Assembly: GCA_029204225.1 (NCBI GenBank)
Contig: CM055098.1
Coordinates: forward strand, 18,447,303 to 18,511,302
Reading direction: 5' to 3'
Origin: Diphasiastrum complanatum
Lineage: Eukaryota > Streptophyta > Lycopodiopsida > Lycopodiales > Lycopodiaceae
DNA: 64,000 bases
The notes beneath the pieces are model-generated. The model had not been told where the DNA came from, did no database searches, and worked only from the letters and a program-made list of their open reading frames with translations. Both the position numbers and the translations under genes were made by a program. The number at the start of each line of letters is the position of its first letter. Position 1 is the stretch's first letter. Shown here piece by piece: positions 37,001 to 52,000 of the stretch.

Positions 37001-40000
37001 TTGTGTGCATTGCGCAGGGCCTACCACTCGAGCTGCAGCACGCAGGACTAGGAGCGCAGGAGAGGGCCCGAGCCATGCAGGAGTCTCAAACACCTCTGAG
37101 AGTCCCTCTGGCTCTGACTCGGATGAGGAATCTGCCACTGAGGGTGAGGCATCGGATGAGGAGGATGAGGGTGACTTTGATGATGGGAAGGATGACATTG
37201 AGCCTGAGGACATGCCAGTGCCTCTACGACGACAACGTCCGAGGCGGGCAGCCAGAGGCTAGAGCCTAAATGGGGGGGGGGGGGGCACTCACTACTTAGT
37301 ACTCGCTGCTCAACATAGATGATAGTGGCATACTCTAGGCTCTAGCATAGTAGTTATACATATTACATATGACAGTTGACTTCAGACTCATGGGGCCTCA
37401 GGCTTGAGCCTTGAGGCCACGCTTGACACTCTTGTCATTATAAATTATGCAGCATCATTGCTTTTACTTTAAACTTAAAGTTTAAACTTTTGACTCTTGA
37501 ATTGTAATTTGTGATTTGTAAATTGTTACTAGATAGAACTTACTACTTAGAAGTTAGAACTTAGTGCCAACTTCCAAGTGATTAGTGGTCAGTGCATTGT
37601 AAGTACTAAGTAGTAAGTTCTATAGTTTATAACTTTACTATTTACAAATTTTGGAAGTCCTTGGATGTTTGAAAATTGAGACTGTATGATAAATGGTGAC
37701 AATATCAATAATTGACTGAGGAAAGTGACCAAAGTCACCATAAATGATACTACAGCTTCTCCTCTTGAAATCGCATTCTCTAGAGCATTCTCATGAAATC
37801 GGATGTATCTACTTGTTAACAGACTTTCTATGACATGTGTAAACCCCAAAAACCCTCAAAAGCACATTCAAAAAAAAAAAAACCTAAAATAAATCCTGAT
37901 TCAAACCAGAACTAGTCGTTTCAAACGCGTTTCGAAACGATGTATGAAACGAGCCCATGAAACATTGAACTCTACAATGTAGTAATGTACTAACCACTAA
38001 CCACTGACAAATTACAGCTCAAGAGTCAAAAGTTTAAACTTCACTCTTTAAAGTAAAAGCATAAATAACAAGAGTTTCAAGCGTAGCCTTCAGGCTCAAG
38101 CCTGAGGCCTCATTAGTCATATGTATAACTACTACGCTAGAGCCTAGAGAATGCTACTAGCTGAGTACTGAGTGCTCTAGCCTCTAGCTGCCTGCCTCGG
38201 AAGCTGTCGTCGTGGAGGCACGGGCATGGCCTCAAGCAGGGTCATCCTCCCCATCATGAGGCTCACCCTCATCCTCATCCTCAGTGGCAGATTTCTCATC
38301 TGAGTTGGAGGGACTCTCAAAGGTGTCTGAGACTACTGGATGCCTCGGACCCTCTCCTACGCTCTTGGTCCTACGTGATGCAGCAACTTGAGTGGTAGGC
38401 CCTGCTCAGTGCACACAAGGAGATTGGGATCAGGATTTAGGATCGACATTACCTTAAACTTATAAATTACAATTTACAATCTAGTATCTAGTATATCTAC
38501 AAAGTACTAATATAAAGTAGTGAATCGGGGAATCAGAAATCGAAATCAACCTGCAAGTGCTAAGGCCTCCCGATGGAGTAAAGCATACACATCCTCCTCC
38601 TCTTGTGATCTCGGTGGCAAGTCTGGAACCCTTGCCACATTGATGTCATCAGGATTAACCTAAGAGTTTGAAACAAGATCTCGATTCTCAGTACTAATAA
38701 ATGATTTTTTTGTAAATAGCAAATTTAAACGTTGAAACTTGAAGCCTAAAGGTTCTTGGTCCAAACTATAGACAGATCATGGTAGACTCTACAGAATTCA
38801 GATTACCTATATGGGCCCCCTGGTCTCCCTTAGCTTTTTCAGAAGTCGTAGGTTGGCATGCACAAACACCAACCTCTCCAACTGCACAGTAGAAAGTCTA
38901 TTCCTCCTCTTCGTATGAATAAAAAAAAAAAAAACAAAAATTTCTCTCGCATGCAACTGCTGCACAGTCTTGTGAGAGGATGCGATGGCAAGCTTTTTCA
39001 ATTGGGAACATCATTCCCAAAACAGGGCGCAGTTGCCCTTCCCTCAACTGCACGACCGAAATCGAGGCCCTCGGTCCTGAACGTTCTACATTCATCACCA
39101 TTCAAAATAGTAAATAGTAAATACTTATTACTAACTCATACTTCAATACATACTACATAGATGAAATTTGAACCATTATGGCACTAAGTAATAAGTTATA
39201 ACTACCAAGTACTAGCTAGTAGCTTGTAACTACTAAGTACATACCTGAATACATTCAAGTCATCTATGAGTGCATCTTGATCCCTAAGATCCGGAGAGAC
39301 AGAGGTGACATAGGAAGGCCATCCCTACCTAAGCTCTCGATCATGGAATTGATCTTCCCTCCTCCATAATGGATGAAGCAAGGCAGCCACGACATGCAAA
39401 GGTTGATGGAACCATTGTCACCTATCTAGAAATATGCCCCTTACTTCTTCTAGCCTGCAAAATTGCAAACAATCAGAAGTGACCATTCAAGTCTCAAGAA
39501 CCCAAATTCCAATTTCTGATGATCAATATCAAATTTGCAAATACTCATTATTGTTAACTAATCGTGAATGTTCAATGAAGAATCAACTTTCAACGTAGTA
39601 ATATACCTGTCAAAATATATGTTGGTGCAACTCTGAAGCTACTCTCCCAACCTATCCATGAACTCATAGAGAAGGCCTAAAGTACAACCCTCTCTATCAA
39701 TAAGGTGCACAACACACTATAGATAGGCTGCATGGATGTGACAACGGCGTGTGCATCATTTCAAAATGCAGTAGACATCACAACAATCTCAAATCTCCTG
39801 GACCTGGCCTCTCATGAGGGGCCCCACTATGCCCAATGGTTTGAAACAGTCGTTTGCCTGCTTGCATGCACTTTTATGAGCCGCTCCAAAATAAGGAACA
39901 TAAAGGCAAACTTCGAATGAAATTAAAATGGTAATTGGTCGTAGGCAGCAGGCTAGAGCAAAATTCAAATTGTATGAGACATGAAGCTAAAACAAAATTG

Positions 40001-43000
40001 CAAATCGAAAAATTCAAAACAGGTTGGAACTTGGTAGTTAGTAGTTACCTAGTGGGGGCAGGCCTCAGGAGATCCAAGTTGGAATGGGACCTGAACAAGT
40101 TCAAGACCCTGTCTCTTGGTGACAAATCTCACCAAGAATCGTGCCATGTCTACAACCTCCTTGACCTAGGATAATCTTGCAATGTCTTCAACCAAGACGT
40201 CAAGGCAGTGTGCATCACATGGAGTCCAAAAAATCCACGGGTACTTAACATTCACGAGCTTCCCCATGGCAACACAATTGGATGTGTTGTCCGTGACAAC
40301 CTACATTGGAATTCCGACAAAGGCTGGATCATAACTCATGAACATTCAACATTGAGCATTCCGAAATCAGCAAAGTTCAAATTCACAATATGGCGCCTCC
40401 TTACATTGGTCCAACCATTGTGTTGAAGTTACATCGAAATTCACAAAAAACTATAAATGGCAAATGCAAATTGCAACGTTCAACACAATAATCACAACCA
40501 ATAATCACGCTTCACAATTCACAATGTAACTTCAACTTTCAATGTTGAAACTTGAAAGTGCATACTAGGACAACATTTTCTTTTCCGACCTCCTCAATGG
40601 CCTGTGAGATGTACTCAAACAATCTCCAGCCATCCAATGCCAAGCTTGCCTCCGACGTATCAATGGACATAAAAAACAAGGTGCCCATGCAAGAAGACAC
40701 CAATATATTCACAATATGGCGCCTCCTTACATTGGTCCAACCATTTGATAGGATGGTACATCCATACCTAGAACATTCGACAACAGTTTCAACTATCAAG
40801 TAACTTGTAGGCCTCAGGCTACTAGGTTACCAGCTAGAGCACTCAACATTGAACACCAAAGAGTCTAGACTCAACTTTCAAGAGTTGAAATTTGAATTTT
40901 GAAAGTTGAGGCTTTTAACTTACAAATTTGAAAGTTCAAAGTTGAAACTTGAAAGTAGTAAGTGCAAAGGTTTTAAAGAACTAAGGTATACCTCGTCCAT
41001 GACTTCCTAATGGACTGTAGGTCATTATCCATGGACTGTAGGTCATTATCCATGGACTGTCGCCCAGCATATAGCTCTCTTGTCCTCAATTGCTCCATGC
41101 TCGGGCCTTCCCACTCAACCCCGATACAATATATTGCTCACATCATATCCCTCCTTTTGCAGGGGTCATAGCCAAATGAAAGGGGAGGTCGCACAAGTAA
41201 AAGCACCTCCTAACAACAACGGCAATTGCATCCCTGTTTAAAATTCAAACTTTAATGCATTATTATGGTCGATGACAAACTCAGACAGGTCACAGGCCAC
41301 AGAGTCACAAATGTTAATAATCACTAATTACTTATTACTAATTAAATTCTGGACCGAACTTTGAAGTTTTAGCTTTAGATCAAACAAGAATCATCTGTGG
41401 CTGAAGTAGTAGCATGAGAGTCATCCCGATCTCGACAATCCTCAATGACTCGGGTGCCTAATTGCAAACAGTAATCTCGTATCACCACTTGACGAGGGAT
41501 AATAAGCCACTTCTTTTTAAAAGGGGTCAAGTCAATGTCATACATCTTATAAGTATCTCGCAAAACATCAGCAATTAACTCTTTTTTTCACTACCCATGT
41601 ACTTCTAATCAGATTTTTTCATCCAAATGTGGCCCATTGTTGGTTGATGCCTCCTTTCCTCACCTCAATACATGGTTTGAAAGGTTGAGTCTCACTACAA
41701 GATCATGAAACATAAAACAGCTGTAAAGTCCGAAAAGTTATGCAACAAAAGTGGACATGTTAATTTTACCATGTCTATCACCTCCAATATAAACTTTTCA
41801 TACAGCAGTAAATGGACTGATGTTCAAAGAAAATAAGCAATGTCTCAAATAGATCAGAGTAGCTCTTACATAGAGAATTAGCCGGAAAGAATTTGACACA
41901 TTAACTCAATTTGTCTTCAAGGACAGCCAAACTAAGAACTTGCTACTGTATAAGAATCATTTTGGCATTTGCAGATACAAAGGACTTCCTGTTGAGTGAA
42001 AAGATGCAGTGGGCTTAAAAGGATCACAATAAACTACACATGATTCTTTTACCTAGACTTTTTAACATTATCCAAAAGAGGAAGTGAATATCATCATCCA
42101 ACAGAATCTCCAGAGAAATATGCCATTTCTATTCAAAGAACATACCTACTGCCATATGTCAGGATTTGCCGCCCAATATCCTCTGTGACAACAACCTGAG
42201 AGAGTGTATTGACACGGATTGGTTCCAGAGTCCAGTCACGAAAAAAAATTTTTCCAAGGGATAACCCAGAGAATCACAGGACAGCACAACTTAACAAGAT
42301 GATGTGACTACAATCCAACAAGACTCACCATTGATGAAAAATACAAATTAGTTATCAATACAAACAATCTCTAGAAACACAATACTAAAAATAAACGCCA
42401 TAAGTACATGCAATCCTGTCTTGCAACAAAAACAGACCCGTGACTCTAGGTTCATCAAAATGAGTGAGATTGTGGTGTTCTTTGCTCGTTGTAGCTCAAG
42501 CTCGGTTACTGCGAAAAGGAACAAAACAGCATTAAAATTACAGTGTCTTGGTACCCAAGAGAAACAGTGAGTAAATCTTACTTGCACCAATCCAAACATG
42601 CTTTAAATGGAATGTTGCTCTTCTGTAGGCTAACAAATGTACATGATTGCTCAATATAAGGTCAAAATGTACATACGTTTGATAAATGACCAATAGCATT
42701 TGCTAAACTCTTCTGATAGGTATTCAATATACAGTCGATAGTATTGGACTATCGATTGCAGATTCAACTGTGGTAAACCTTAACAACAGGTTTTATTTCA
42801 TTTTTGCAGTACAAATCTTTCTTTCTTTGCTACTTTCAATAAAACTTCGTGTTATGTTTAGGGTTTCATTGCTAGATACTAGGATTTATTAACTTTCGAT
42901 CAAGATTTCAATCCCCTCTTGTGTTGATTTTTATCTGATTTCAGTACTCTTCAATATGCCTTGAATTTTTATTCAAGTTTACAGCTTTGAAATCTCCCCC

Positions 43001-46000
43001 ACTCACTAATTGTACGTATTGTGTTTAGTTCCAAGGGTGGGCCTTCCAGCTATAAAACAATACTTTAGGAAGCTTGTGCCAAGGACTAGTTGAGATGAAG
43101 TGTCAGGACGCATGTGAATCAACCTCAGAAATAGATTTCATTTGTACACATAACTAACAAATGGCCAAAGTCAGAATACGGCAATGGAACATCTTGTTTA
43201 CGATCAAACATACATAGTGCATAGAGTATGGAAGTTTAGTCAATTGGTTGCATTTACTATCAAACATACATAGTGCATACAATATAGAGGTTTAGTTATT
43301 TAGTTGCACATTGTGTGTCTTCATTCATAAAGGTAATTATAAATTTGTGATATTGCATATTGGCATATTCACATCTACGTTCTATACAAGGGGATGTATG
43401 TGTCCACCGCAACCACACTTTGGTACACAAAAAAAGGTATGCATTTCTATTTTGCAATTTTTTTTTCGTTTGTTGGCATTGCCTTGCAAAAGGCAATACA
43501 ATGTGTTAAGTTGGTCAATGGAGTTTATGCAAAAGTCAACATTAAAGTCAATGTCTTAAAAAATGATAAGGATATGTGCACACAAAAGGGTTTGCCACAT
43601 TGCTAAGGACTTCACTGAAAGAATTTGGTCCTTTACATGCACCTTTATATGCAAGTCGTAAATAGCAAAAATTTCATGTCCCTCTCTTTTTCTTGCATGC
43701 ATGCCCACGCTTTAAATGCACCTTTATATGCAAGTCATAAATAGCAAAAAATACACATCCCTCTCTTTTTTCTTGCATGCATCCCTAGGCTCTCAACTTG
43801 CATGACGCACTGACATCATCACCAACAGTAATCAAATCATCTTCAAGTCGTAATGCTGGTCCTTACTCCTGAGACATGCATCAAGGTTCTAAACCTCAAT
43901 GATCTACTACTACAAGACACAGCAATTGCTTCCTAGCAATCTGTGCCTGCACATGCTTCCTTGCATGTGTACCAATTACTTCCAACAGTGATTGGCAATC
44001 TGCAGCGATCTACCAATAGTATTCTGATCAGCAACGACCTGTCTTCAACAATTTCCTGATCTGTAACATAGTAACATGTTTTTTCAGCAAACAACTGTAG
44101 TATCAGCTCTATAGGTCAGCACCCTTGCCAGTGAACAGATTCTCCTCTTCTAACGAACAGATAGCAATTCAAATGTCAGGCAACAATAAGGTCTCCAGCA
44201 GACAACAAGCAGGTATGCAGCCAGTGATCCAACCAGTTTCAAGCAGCGATCAGATATAGCCAGCGATCAGGTTCACAGACTGCAAACAGGTCAGCAATCA
44301 GGTCTTGCTATAGCGATCAGGCACAAGAGGCAATGATCTGTTCAAATCTATAAGCGAACTGTAGACAGTGATCCAGCTCCAAGAATTCTGCAACCAACAA
44401 AGAGGTCCAATAGATAACCAACGATCAGGTCTGAACTCTTCTCTGTCAATCCAATCTTTTCCTAGAAGATTCCACATTGTCCTCCTAACAACATTGTCTC
44501 CACGCTTTGTTGTCCTACAGCAACCCGAGATCTGAGGTACATTTCATAATGTCCTCTTGCAGCATAGCCCTTCTCCTTGTAGCACTAGATCTTCTCACAA
44601 AGCCACCAATGTTGTAGACGAAGATCAAACTTGAGAGTTGGCTAGGGACACCACCTCCACACCTTGAAGATGGTCAAATCAACCCGCATATGATGATTGA
44701 CTCCATTCGTTGAGTACCTCCTTGTTCTCTCGAATCTTGAACCACGCTCTAATACCATGTTAGAAAACCGACTTGCTCATACAAGTAACCCAAGACAAGA
44801 TTCCTATTGTGATGAACCAATAGCCAAACGCATGAGAGAGAACACAAGTGATGAGAAACTCCAACTATGTCCCATTGCAAATGGACTAGGGCGCACTACA
44901 TATTAATAGACTTTGGTCTATGCCAGAAGCAAAAGCAAAAGAAATCTAAAAGCAATTACCTAATTGATGTCTCATTATATGGCAAAAAGCACCAACACCT
45001 ATCTATAGCAAAACTTGTGCTCCAAATTAAGCACTAGAATCTCGAACTTGAGTCTAACTAGATTCTAACTTGACTTTACTAAATATAGGTAAAGGCCCCT
45101 AGAATTAGCACGCATGCATGGCCTAATAATCCTAATCAACCCTAGATGACAACATTAGGGACAACAATGTGAACATTAATTCTAACAGAGAGACCCATCA
45201 TCGGATATACCCAGAGTTTGATAATCCTCTATCACTGCAAGGCATGTCAGACCTCAACCCTTGACCATTGCACATCAAAGAGGGGTTAGGCCCATAGCAC
45301 AATAGACCACATTGGACAAGGGATGGGGTGGTAGAGGCGCCAACATGAGATTTGCACCGAGCTCAATTTCTTGAAGAGGCCGACGCTCCATTTCCCATTG
45401 CTGGCACCCACATTTTTAGAAAATTGATGCTCTAGTTGGCATCAATTGATTCTCTAGTTGGCATCAATGGATGCTTCATTTCGGCATCCTAGGAGAGAGG
45501 CGATACGTACTCGACTCCTATGCCATGAGGAGGACGCCATCCCAGGGCAGCTGAGCCCTATTGGAGCATGTTGGCAGGCGTAAGAATCTTGCTACCTTGA
45601 ACAGTGTATCATCATTTTCATTTCGCAAGTTTCTTGCACATCTGTTGCACGTTGCTACTAGCTAGTATGGAGAGACTGTATGTGCTTGATATGGCAAGTG
45701 TCTAACTTATGTCAAATGCAATTTATTTTGCAGTTAAGGATGCTCGATATTGTCCTAAGAGGATAAACTAACATTTGTCATAGATCGTAAGATCATGGTT
45801 TCTGCACACTCTATTGATTTGCTAATCCATGACCTGTGTGCACTACCTTGAATCCACAAGGTACCCTTTCTTTGCCTTCTTTCCCATCTTTTATGTTGAT
45901 TTTGTTGTTGTCATTTCCATGCTTCATTCAGCCCGTAACGAATTTATATTGGATGGTTGTCTTTTAGATCACTGCTCAGGCCATGCATGTGGTCAATTTC

Positions 46001-49000
46001 GTTGCGAGGAAGAAGTGCATGTTGGCCTTGTTTTGGAGCTTCCCATCGCTGGATCTCAAGAAGCAAGCACCCACTCGGTTTGGCTACTACTTCATGGTTC
46101 TCGAGCAATTGCTAATAGTAAAAGACCATTTGCAGAGGATGGTGGCCAGCACTAAATTCAATAAGTTCAAGAGTCGTATTGAGGATGACACTCATTTCCA
46201 AATGACCATAGGCGAAGGAGCTTGTAGAGGTGTTGAGGCCAATGGACGTCGAGGCCCGCTCTACACGACACTACAAGAGAGCAATTGGGACGAGGGAGAT
46301 GACGAGGGTTCATGGGGTTTTATTTTTTTGGGGGAGGGGAGGGATGACGGGGAGTTTGATATTAATCAGACCAATGTGGAAACACAAGAGGAGCCGTTCG
46401 TCCCTTTAGATAGGCCTAGGGGGGGCTCTACATGTACTAGGAGTGGTAGTGTCACAACGTGGCACTCAATTGACGACTTTGTCCAAGTCCTCATAGCTAT
46501 TCATATGGATGTGTAGATCATATCTCCAACACTCCCCCCTTGATCAAACATCATGATCAGCAAGAACTAACAGCCTAACAAACATCTTGACTGGTTGCTC
46601 AAACTATGTTGTCTATCTCAAGAAAACAAAAAAGTTCCTCGCATCTTTAGACAGTCAACATCTGGTGAGGTTAGAATGATAAGTTTGTGAAATATTTCAG
46701 TCTAAACCAATATATGTGCCAAAGATGCAGTATGCGTTCCAGGAATTCCCGTTAGGGATTCCCGTATCGCAAATTTTTTTGATATTTTTTTTCAAAGTTT
46801 GCCAATATGGGTATCATTTGAGAGGATTTAAAAAAGGCAGTTCTGTTGCTTGGTTTCAGATGGTTAGGTGGCCCACAAATTAGAAAACTTTTCAAAAACT
46901 TGCTGGTGGTCAGAACTTTCTGGTTGTTTAGGGTTGGCTGCATTCATTGGCTTCAGTATATTTGCATTCACTGTACAGATCTGCAGCAATAATCTGCTCT
47001 TCATGAAGATATATCTGCATTCGCTGTCAATATCTGCAGCAGTAAGCTGCTATTCATTTCAATAGCAACCAGCAGCGGATCGGGATGAGAAACAAATTTG
47101 AAAATTTTTTTGCGATCTGGGACCACGTTTCTGGTCCCAGATCGCATGATCCGGAACGTTTTTGCAGCGGGATCACAGTCTGCTGCAACTCTGATATGTG
47201 CCATCAGTATATCCCATTTGATAAAATATGAAGGATCGACCGACATATATTCAGAACCATCGACAACAATCCCCCACAAAATTTTCTCAATTGACATTAG
47301 TCTCATACTAATTTGTAATGCGTGGAAATTTTATTCATTCAACAAGTTAGTAATTCTTTAGAATACAATAGAAACTGACTTTCGATGACTTTTCAAAAAC
47401 AGCATGAATTTTGACAAAGTTGGCTTGCTGAATTAAAGTTGTTCGTCAACGTAGTTACATGAAACTGCCACCATTTTTTAGATGCATGCATGCAGGCTGA
47501 TTTTGAGCCTTCTGTGCTTCAAACAATGGGGCTGCAAATTAGACAAAGGTAAAGAATCATTTTTGCAAGACTCATTTCCTCCATTGAGGGTTGGACCCTC
47601 TACCCCCAGGGATTTACCGTCCTTACAAGTTTTCTTCACCCTTAGTGATTTCAAAGATTCATCCTTTCCGCCTTTACATAAGCTTTTTAATTATCTTCAG
47701 CTCGGATCTTTTCCACACGTTGCTTCCTCCTTTTGTTTCTCCAAGCAATCTTGATTATCCACAATTTTTATGTCATGATTAATTTGTCCACCTTCACACA
47801 GAAGGTTTTACACAGTTTGTGGCGCCTCAAGATTCCTTCATGCAGCAGGTCCACATAGGACAAATCAATTAGCAAACTATAAGATTTTTCCTTTTAGCAC
47901 CATGTCAAAATCAGTTAAGAATAAGTTTGCAACATCCAAGGTTTTGGCGGCAGTAAGGATCTAACTAACATGACGAGCAACTTCACAGAGTTACTACGTT
48001 CCTTAAGCCACATACTTTGGTAACTTAATAATGCAATCAGAAACTCTAATGCAGACTACTGAAATGTGTAATATTTTAGGGACATGGAGTCAACTTTAAT
48101 AAGGTAACTTCATCCACATTCATGTTTCTACATGATTCATTATTGGCCGACTCTGAATCAGATGAATTGTAATTCTTTTTTATTTTGAATCAGCCCTAGC
48201 TGATTTGAATCAAAAAAATCAAAATACTCGGCAAAAAACAGCTTATTTTACATATATACTAGAGCCTTTGCGCATCAAAATAACCTTCACGATCATTGTT
48301 GACAGTATATATGCATACAGACACCTGCCCCCTAAATCCTAGTAGCCAATTATTTCCGATTCAAATAAGCGGAACTTGATCAAATCATGAATCGTGGTTA
48401 GTCCAGCTTTGAAACATAAATCTACACATTAGTTTTCAGCAATAGTCAGACACCAGAAAAATGGGAATGAAAGAACCTAATAAATAGTACAACACAGTGG
48501 AATCCATGAAGAGGTACAGAAAGAAACACAAAACCTTCATAGAAAGAGCATGATCAGATCAGACAAAAAAAAGAAAGAGGGGAAGGTCAGCTCCAAAATC
48601 ACTAGTAATATCAAAGAAAGTTGAAACATAGTTTGGTTCATGCTTCTCCAGCTTTTTGCAACTTAACTTGTCAATCTTCATGCACAAGCTACAGATACGG
48701 GTTTTGAAACTTTCATATTCACTCTTTTCTATACACACAGGAAAACATTGATGAGCATTTACTTTCTCATATTGAGGATAGCAGACTCATTTGAAATGGT
48801 GGTCATAAACATAGACGGTTAAATTTACCAGCTACAGCTGTTATAATCAAGATGATGCTGGAAATATGTGATAACGTAGTAGGCTGTAATAGACAACATC
48901 AACAGATTCAAAAAGGATTTCTACCGTCTCCAGGAGTTGCCACTGAGATGAACTCATTAGTTGCAAGGTTCACAAGTTGCGGAACAAAATCAGAACCCTG

Positions 49001-52000
49001 CATGAAATTCAGGTAGACGATACCACTTAAAGTTCCCAAATAGAATAAGAGAGTTCGATCACATAACCTAGCTTGACCAGTACTTATCAAAAATAATTGG
49101 ACCTACTCTGAACCATAAGCTTTTTGACAAACAAAGCATTTTCTAACTGTGCCTTTTTTTGAGTCCCTAATCAATTCAGCAACAATATGGAATGACATGA
49201 CTTGATAAACAACACGGAGAAGCTCCACCCAAAATCTCTTGGAACTTTCTAAAACAACTACCTATATGCCCTACAATGATCCTTTCTCTTAAAAAATTCA
49301 AGAATTAGAGTGCATAGTTTGCTGTGAGGATTAGAAGGTTTGGTTCCAAAATACATCACCTTGGATCATAAGTAGAAGGACAAATAATCCTAAAATAGAG
49401 TTGTACCCAAACAGGGGAAGCTATCTAAAGCAAAGATTTTGATCGTCATACATGATAAGCAAGATTGTTACCAGAAATTGGACTTGTTCAAGGGCACGAA
49501 GATCATGTAGAGATGCCTATCAAATAGATGACTTACTCATACACTTCTTGCATTCTCCACGTATTATTTCTTATACCATTCTCAATTTTTTCACCTCCTT
49601 TAGATTGTAACTGCTCAAAGCTCTTCCCGTTATAAAAAACAATAATTTATAAATTTGATAGACATTCTTGACAACCAGACTCCCACAGGTGATTGAATCT
49701 CCGCGATCTACGATTCAAGTTGTGCAATCGCACCTCCAACGGATGGATAGATCCATTGACAGAATCAAAAAAGAAGTTGCAATTATCAAAAGTGAAGCTT
49801 CCTCCCAAATAGCTACTTCAGCCAAGATCCACCAACTCTAAAGTCAAGTGGAACTGCATCATACAGCTGTCCAATCATGGGATGTTCTTAAAGGTTCGAC
49901 TAAAGCTAATGCTCCGACTTGATCATCACCTTCATTTAACTCAGCTACATTCAAAGAGCCAATTGCGAGAGCAGAAACCTCTTAATGTTTGTGTTAGAGG
50001 TGTACTAAATTCACAATGTGGTAGAAGCTAGGAAGTTTTTAGAAGGAAACCTTGTACATCATAGTCAAGATATGGAAACTGCTTGGTGGCCAAAGAAAGA
50101 TCCAGACACTCCCATCATACGTTTTACATCAGTGTCTCACGGTCGTGAAGTGTTGGGTAAAAGACCGAAACTGCAGAATACAAAGATATATTTGGACAAA
50201 GATCTTACTTTAGTGCAAGAATGAAAAAAGGCAAGACAACAAGCTATGACAACTAGAAAACGTCTGATCTATAAAGATGGTATTATCAGATTTGTGGATC
50301 GTAAGCATATAGTTGACTCTGAGAGTAAGTATTCTAAGCTAGAATCAAAGTTAGAGAAATGAAGAGATGTTAAGTTGAACCTGTAAATGGTCTTCATACC
50401 ATATAATCGTAGCTGAAACTTCTCTTCTTAGTTGGTAGTTTTTGTTTCAATTTAGTTTGTTTTGATGGTATTGATCTGTCTAGTTACCATCATACTTGGA
50501 TGTATTGTTCGTCCTATATGCCTTTTGGCATGGAAAAGACGTTAATAAATTTTTCTTTCTTTCTTTCTTGTTATTACTAGGCGATGGCCCAATTCATTCA
50601 AATAGACTCCAAGCTAGTTGTGTAGCCCATGCATGTCATACAATAGCAATAGGAGACCATATGTAATGCACATCCTACACACACAGAACCACATGTGCAT
50701 ACACAAACATGTGCGTGGCTATCTGCACCAGTTCAACATATGTACGAAGGCTGCCATTTAGAGGCAGCACTAGCTATCTAAAAATATACATGTAATCCAA
50801 ACCCTATAGTATGACTGAACAGACAGTAAATGGCTCAAAAGTACATCTCCAAACCTTCGAAGATAATAAAGCTACCATATAAAAAGAGCAACGAACCTCT
50901 AGATAGTGAAGACTAAAGCATGCCAAAGTTATGGACACGATATAATGTTACTTCATTTGCTCTATAGTCTATCTCTCTCCTGAGTCATTATTCACATATA
51001 TTTGCATTGGGCCATTGATAACTTGCAGAGTCTAATTTAAATTTTTCATGCATTGCTTCTGGATTGCTTCTAGCTAGCTCACAAACAGGGAGACACAAAC
51101 AAGGCTTCTTTATTCATATCAATTTAGAAGTCCATGAATTCATTCCAGATGCCTCCTCGGCAATTCTTGTCGGGATCTGCTACCATAGACTTTGATTGAT
51201 ACTTACTCAGCAATCTCACATGGAGTTTGCGTTGGAATGAAAGAAGGGCTAAAAAGCTTGGATGTTTGATTTGCAAGCTCAAGAAAACTACATAGAATTC
51301 ACGCCAAGTGTATGGCCCATAAATATAACATAGAAGCAACAATCAGCTAAAACTCAAACGATAATGAAAGCCAAAGATCGAATATAGAAGCATCAACAAA
51401 TGTTTCAATATATATAACTAGAGCCAAACATAGTTTTTTTTAACCATGACTACCATAAAAGCATGGAGATAAATCCCTCATGGACTAATACAATGATCTG
51501 AAGTAGACCACATCGAAAGTCAAGTGACAGACCTAAATAAAGTGGCTAAAGAAAACCTATTGCAACATTCATAAAACAACCCCACAATAACTGCATTGAA
51601 CGACTGGAGATATTTTTGTACTCATCAACCAAGAATACCACACAGGAGCATTAACCTACACTTGATGCTTCAAGCATGGAGTGGAATGTGCCTACCAAAT
51701 ACCATAAACAAGACTTTGCCAATGTGTGCCATAAGAAGTTTGTTTACAAAGGTATTGGGGTCGCAAGATGCAACATGAACTGAAGGGTTTTTAAGAAGCT
51801 GCATAAATTTAGTCAAAGAAATTCCAGTGTTGCTATTGCCAAAATAAACATGTCAACTGAAGAGATGCGGAAAAACTGTAGATACCGAATGATGTAATGG
51901 TGGGAAAACATCAAGAACAGATAACCTATACAAGCTGCGAAAGTGAAGGCCAAATTGATTCATGAGTAAGGTACAAGCTAAGCAATGAAAGTATCAAAAA

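Larger units (their letters stand above)
15132..42145 (-). other. 27-kb MPP alpha intron filled with nested transposons
   Basis: Donor AGTAG|GTATGT at 42146/42145 and acceptor TGTAACAG at 15132, with matching phase (AG+A). The intron holds a dispersed repeat, two LINEs, two LTR elements nested in each other, microsatellites and two hAT copies, each listed separately. The stretch 41600-42140 shows nothing recognisable. Confidence 0.9.
42509..48924 (-). other. MPP alpha intron, 6.4 kb
   Basis: Contains an 80-bp tandem duplication, an LTR with primer site, a hAT relic and a fold-back element, listed separately. The stretches 42600-43600 and 47400-48900 show no recognisable feature. Confidence 0.85.

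Noticed and set aside
34185-37262. Domesticated hAT transposase gene
   Set aside because: Stops after the BED finger and in the dimerisation block plus a DUF659 frameshift argue for a dead element.
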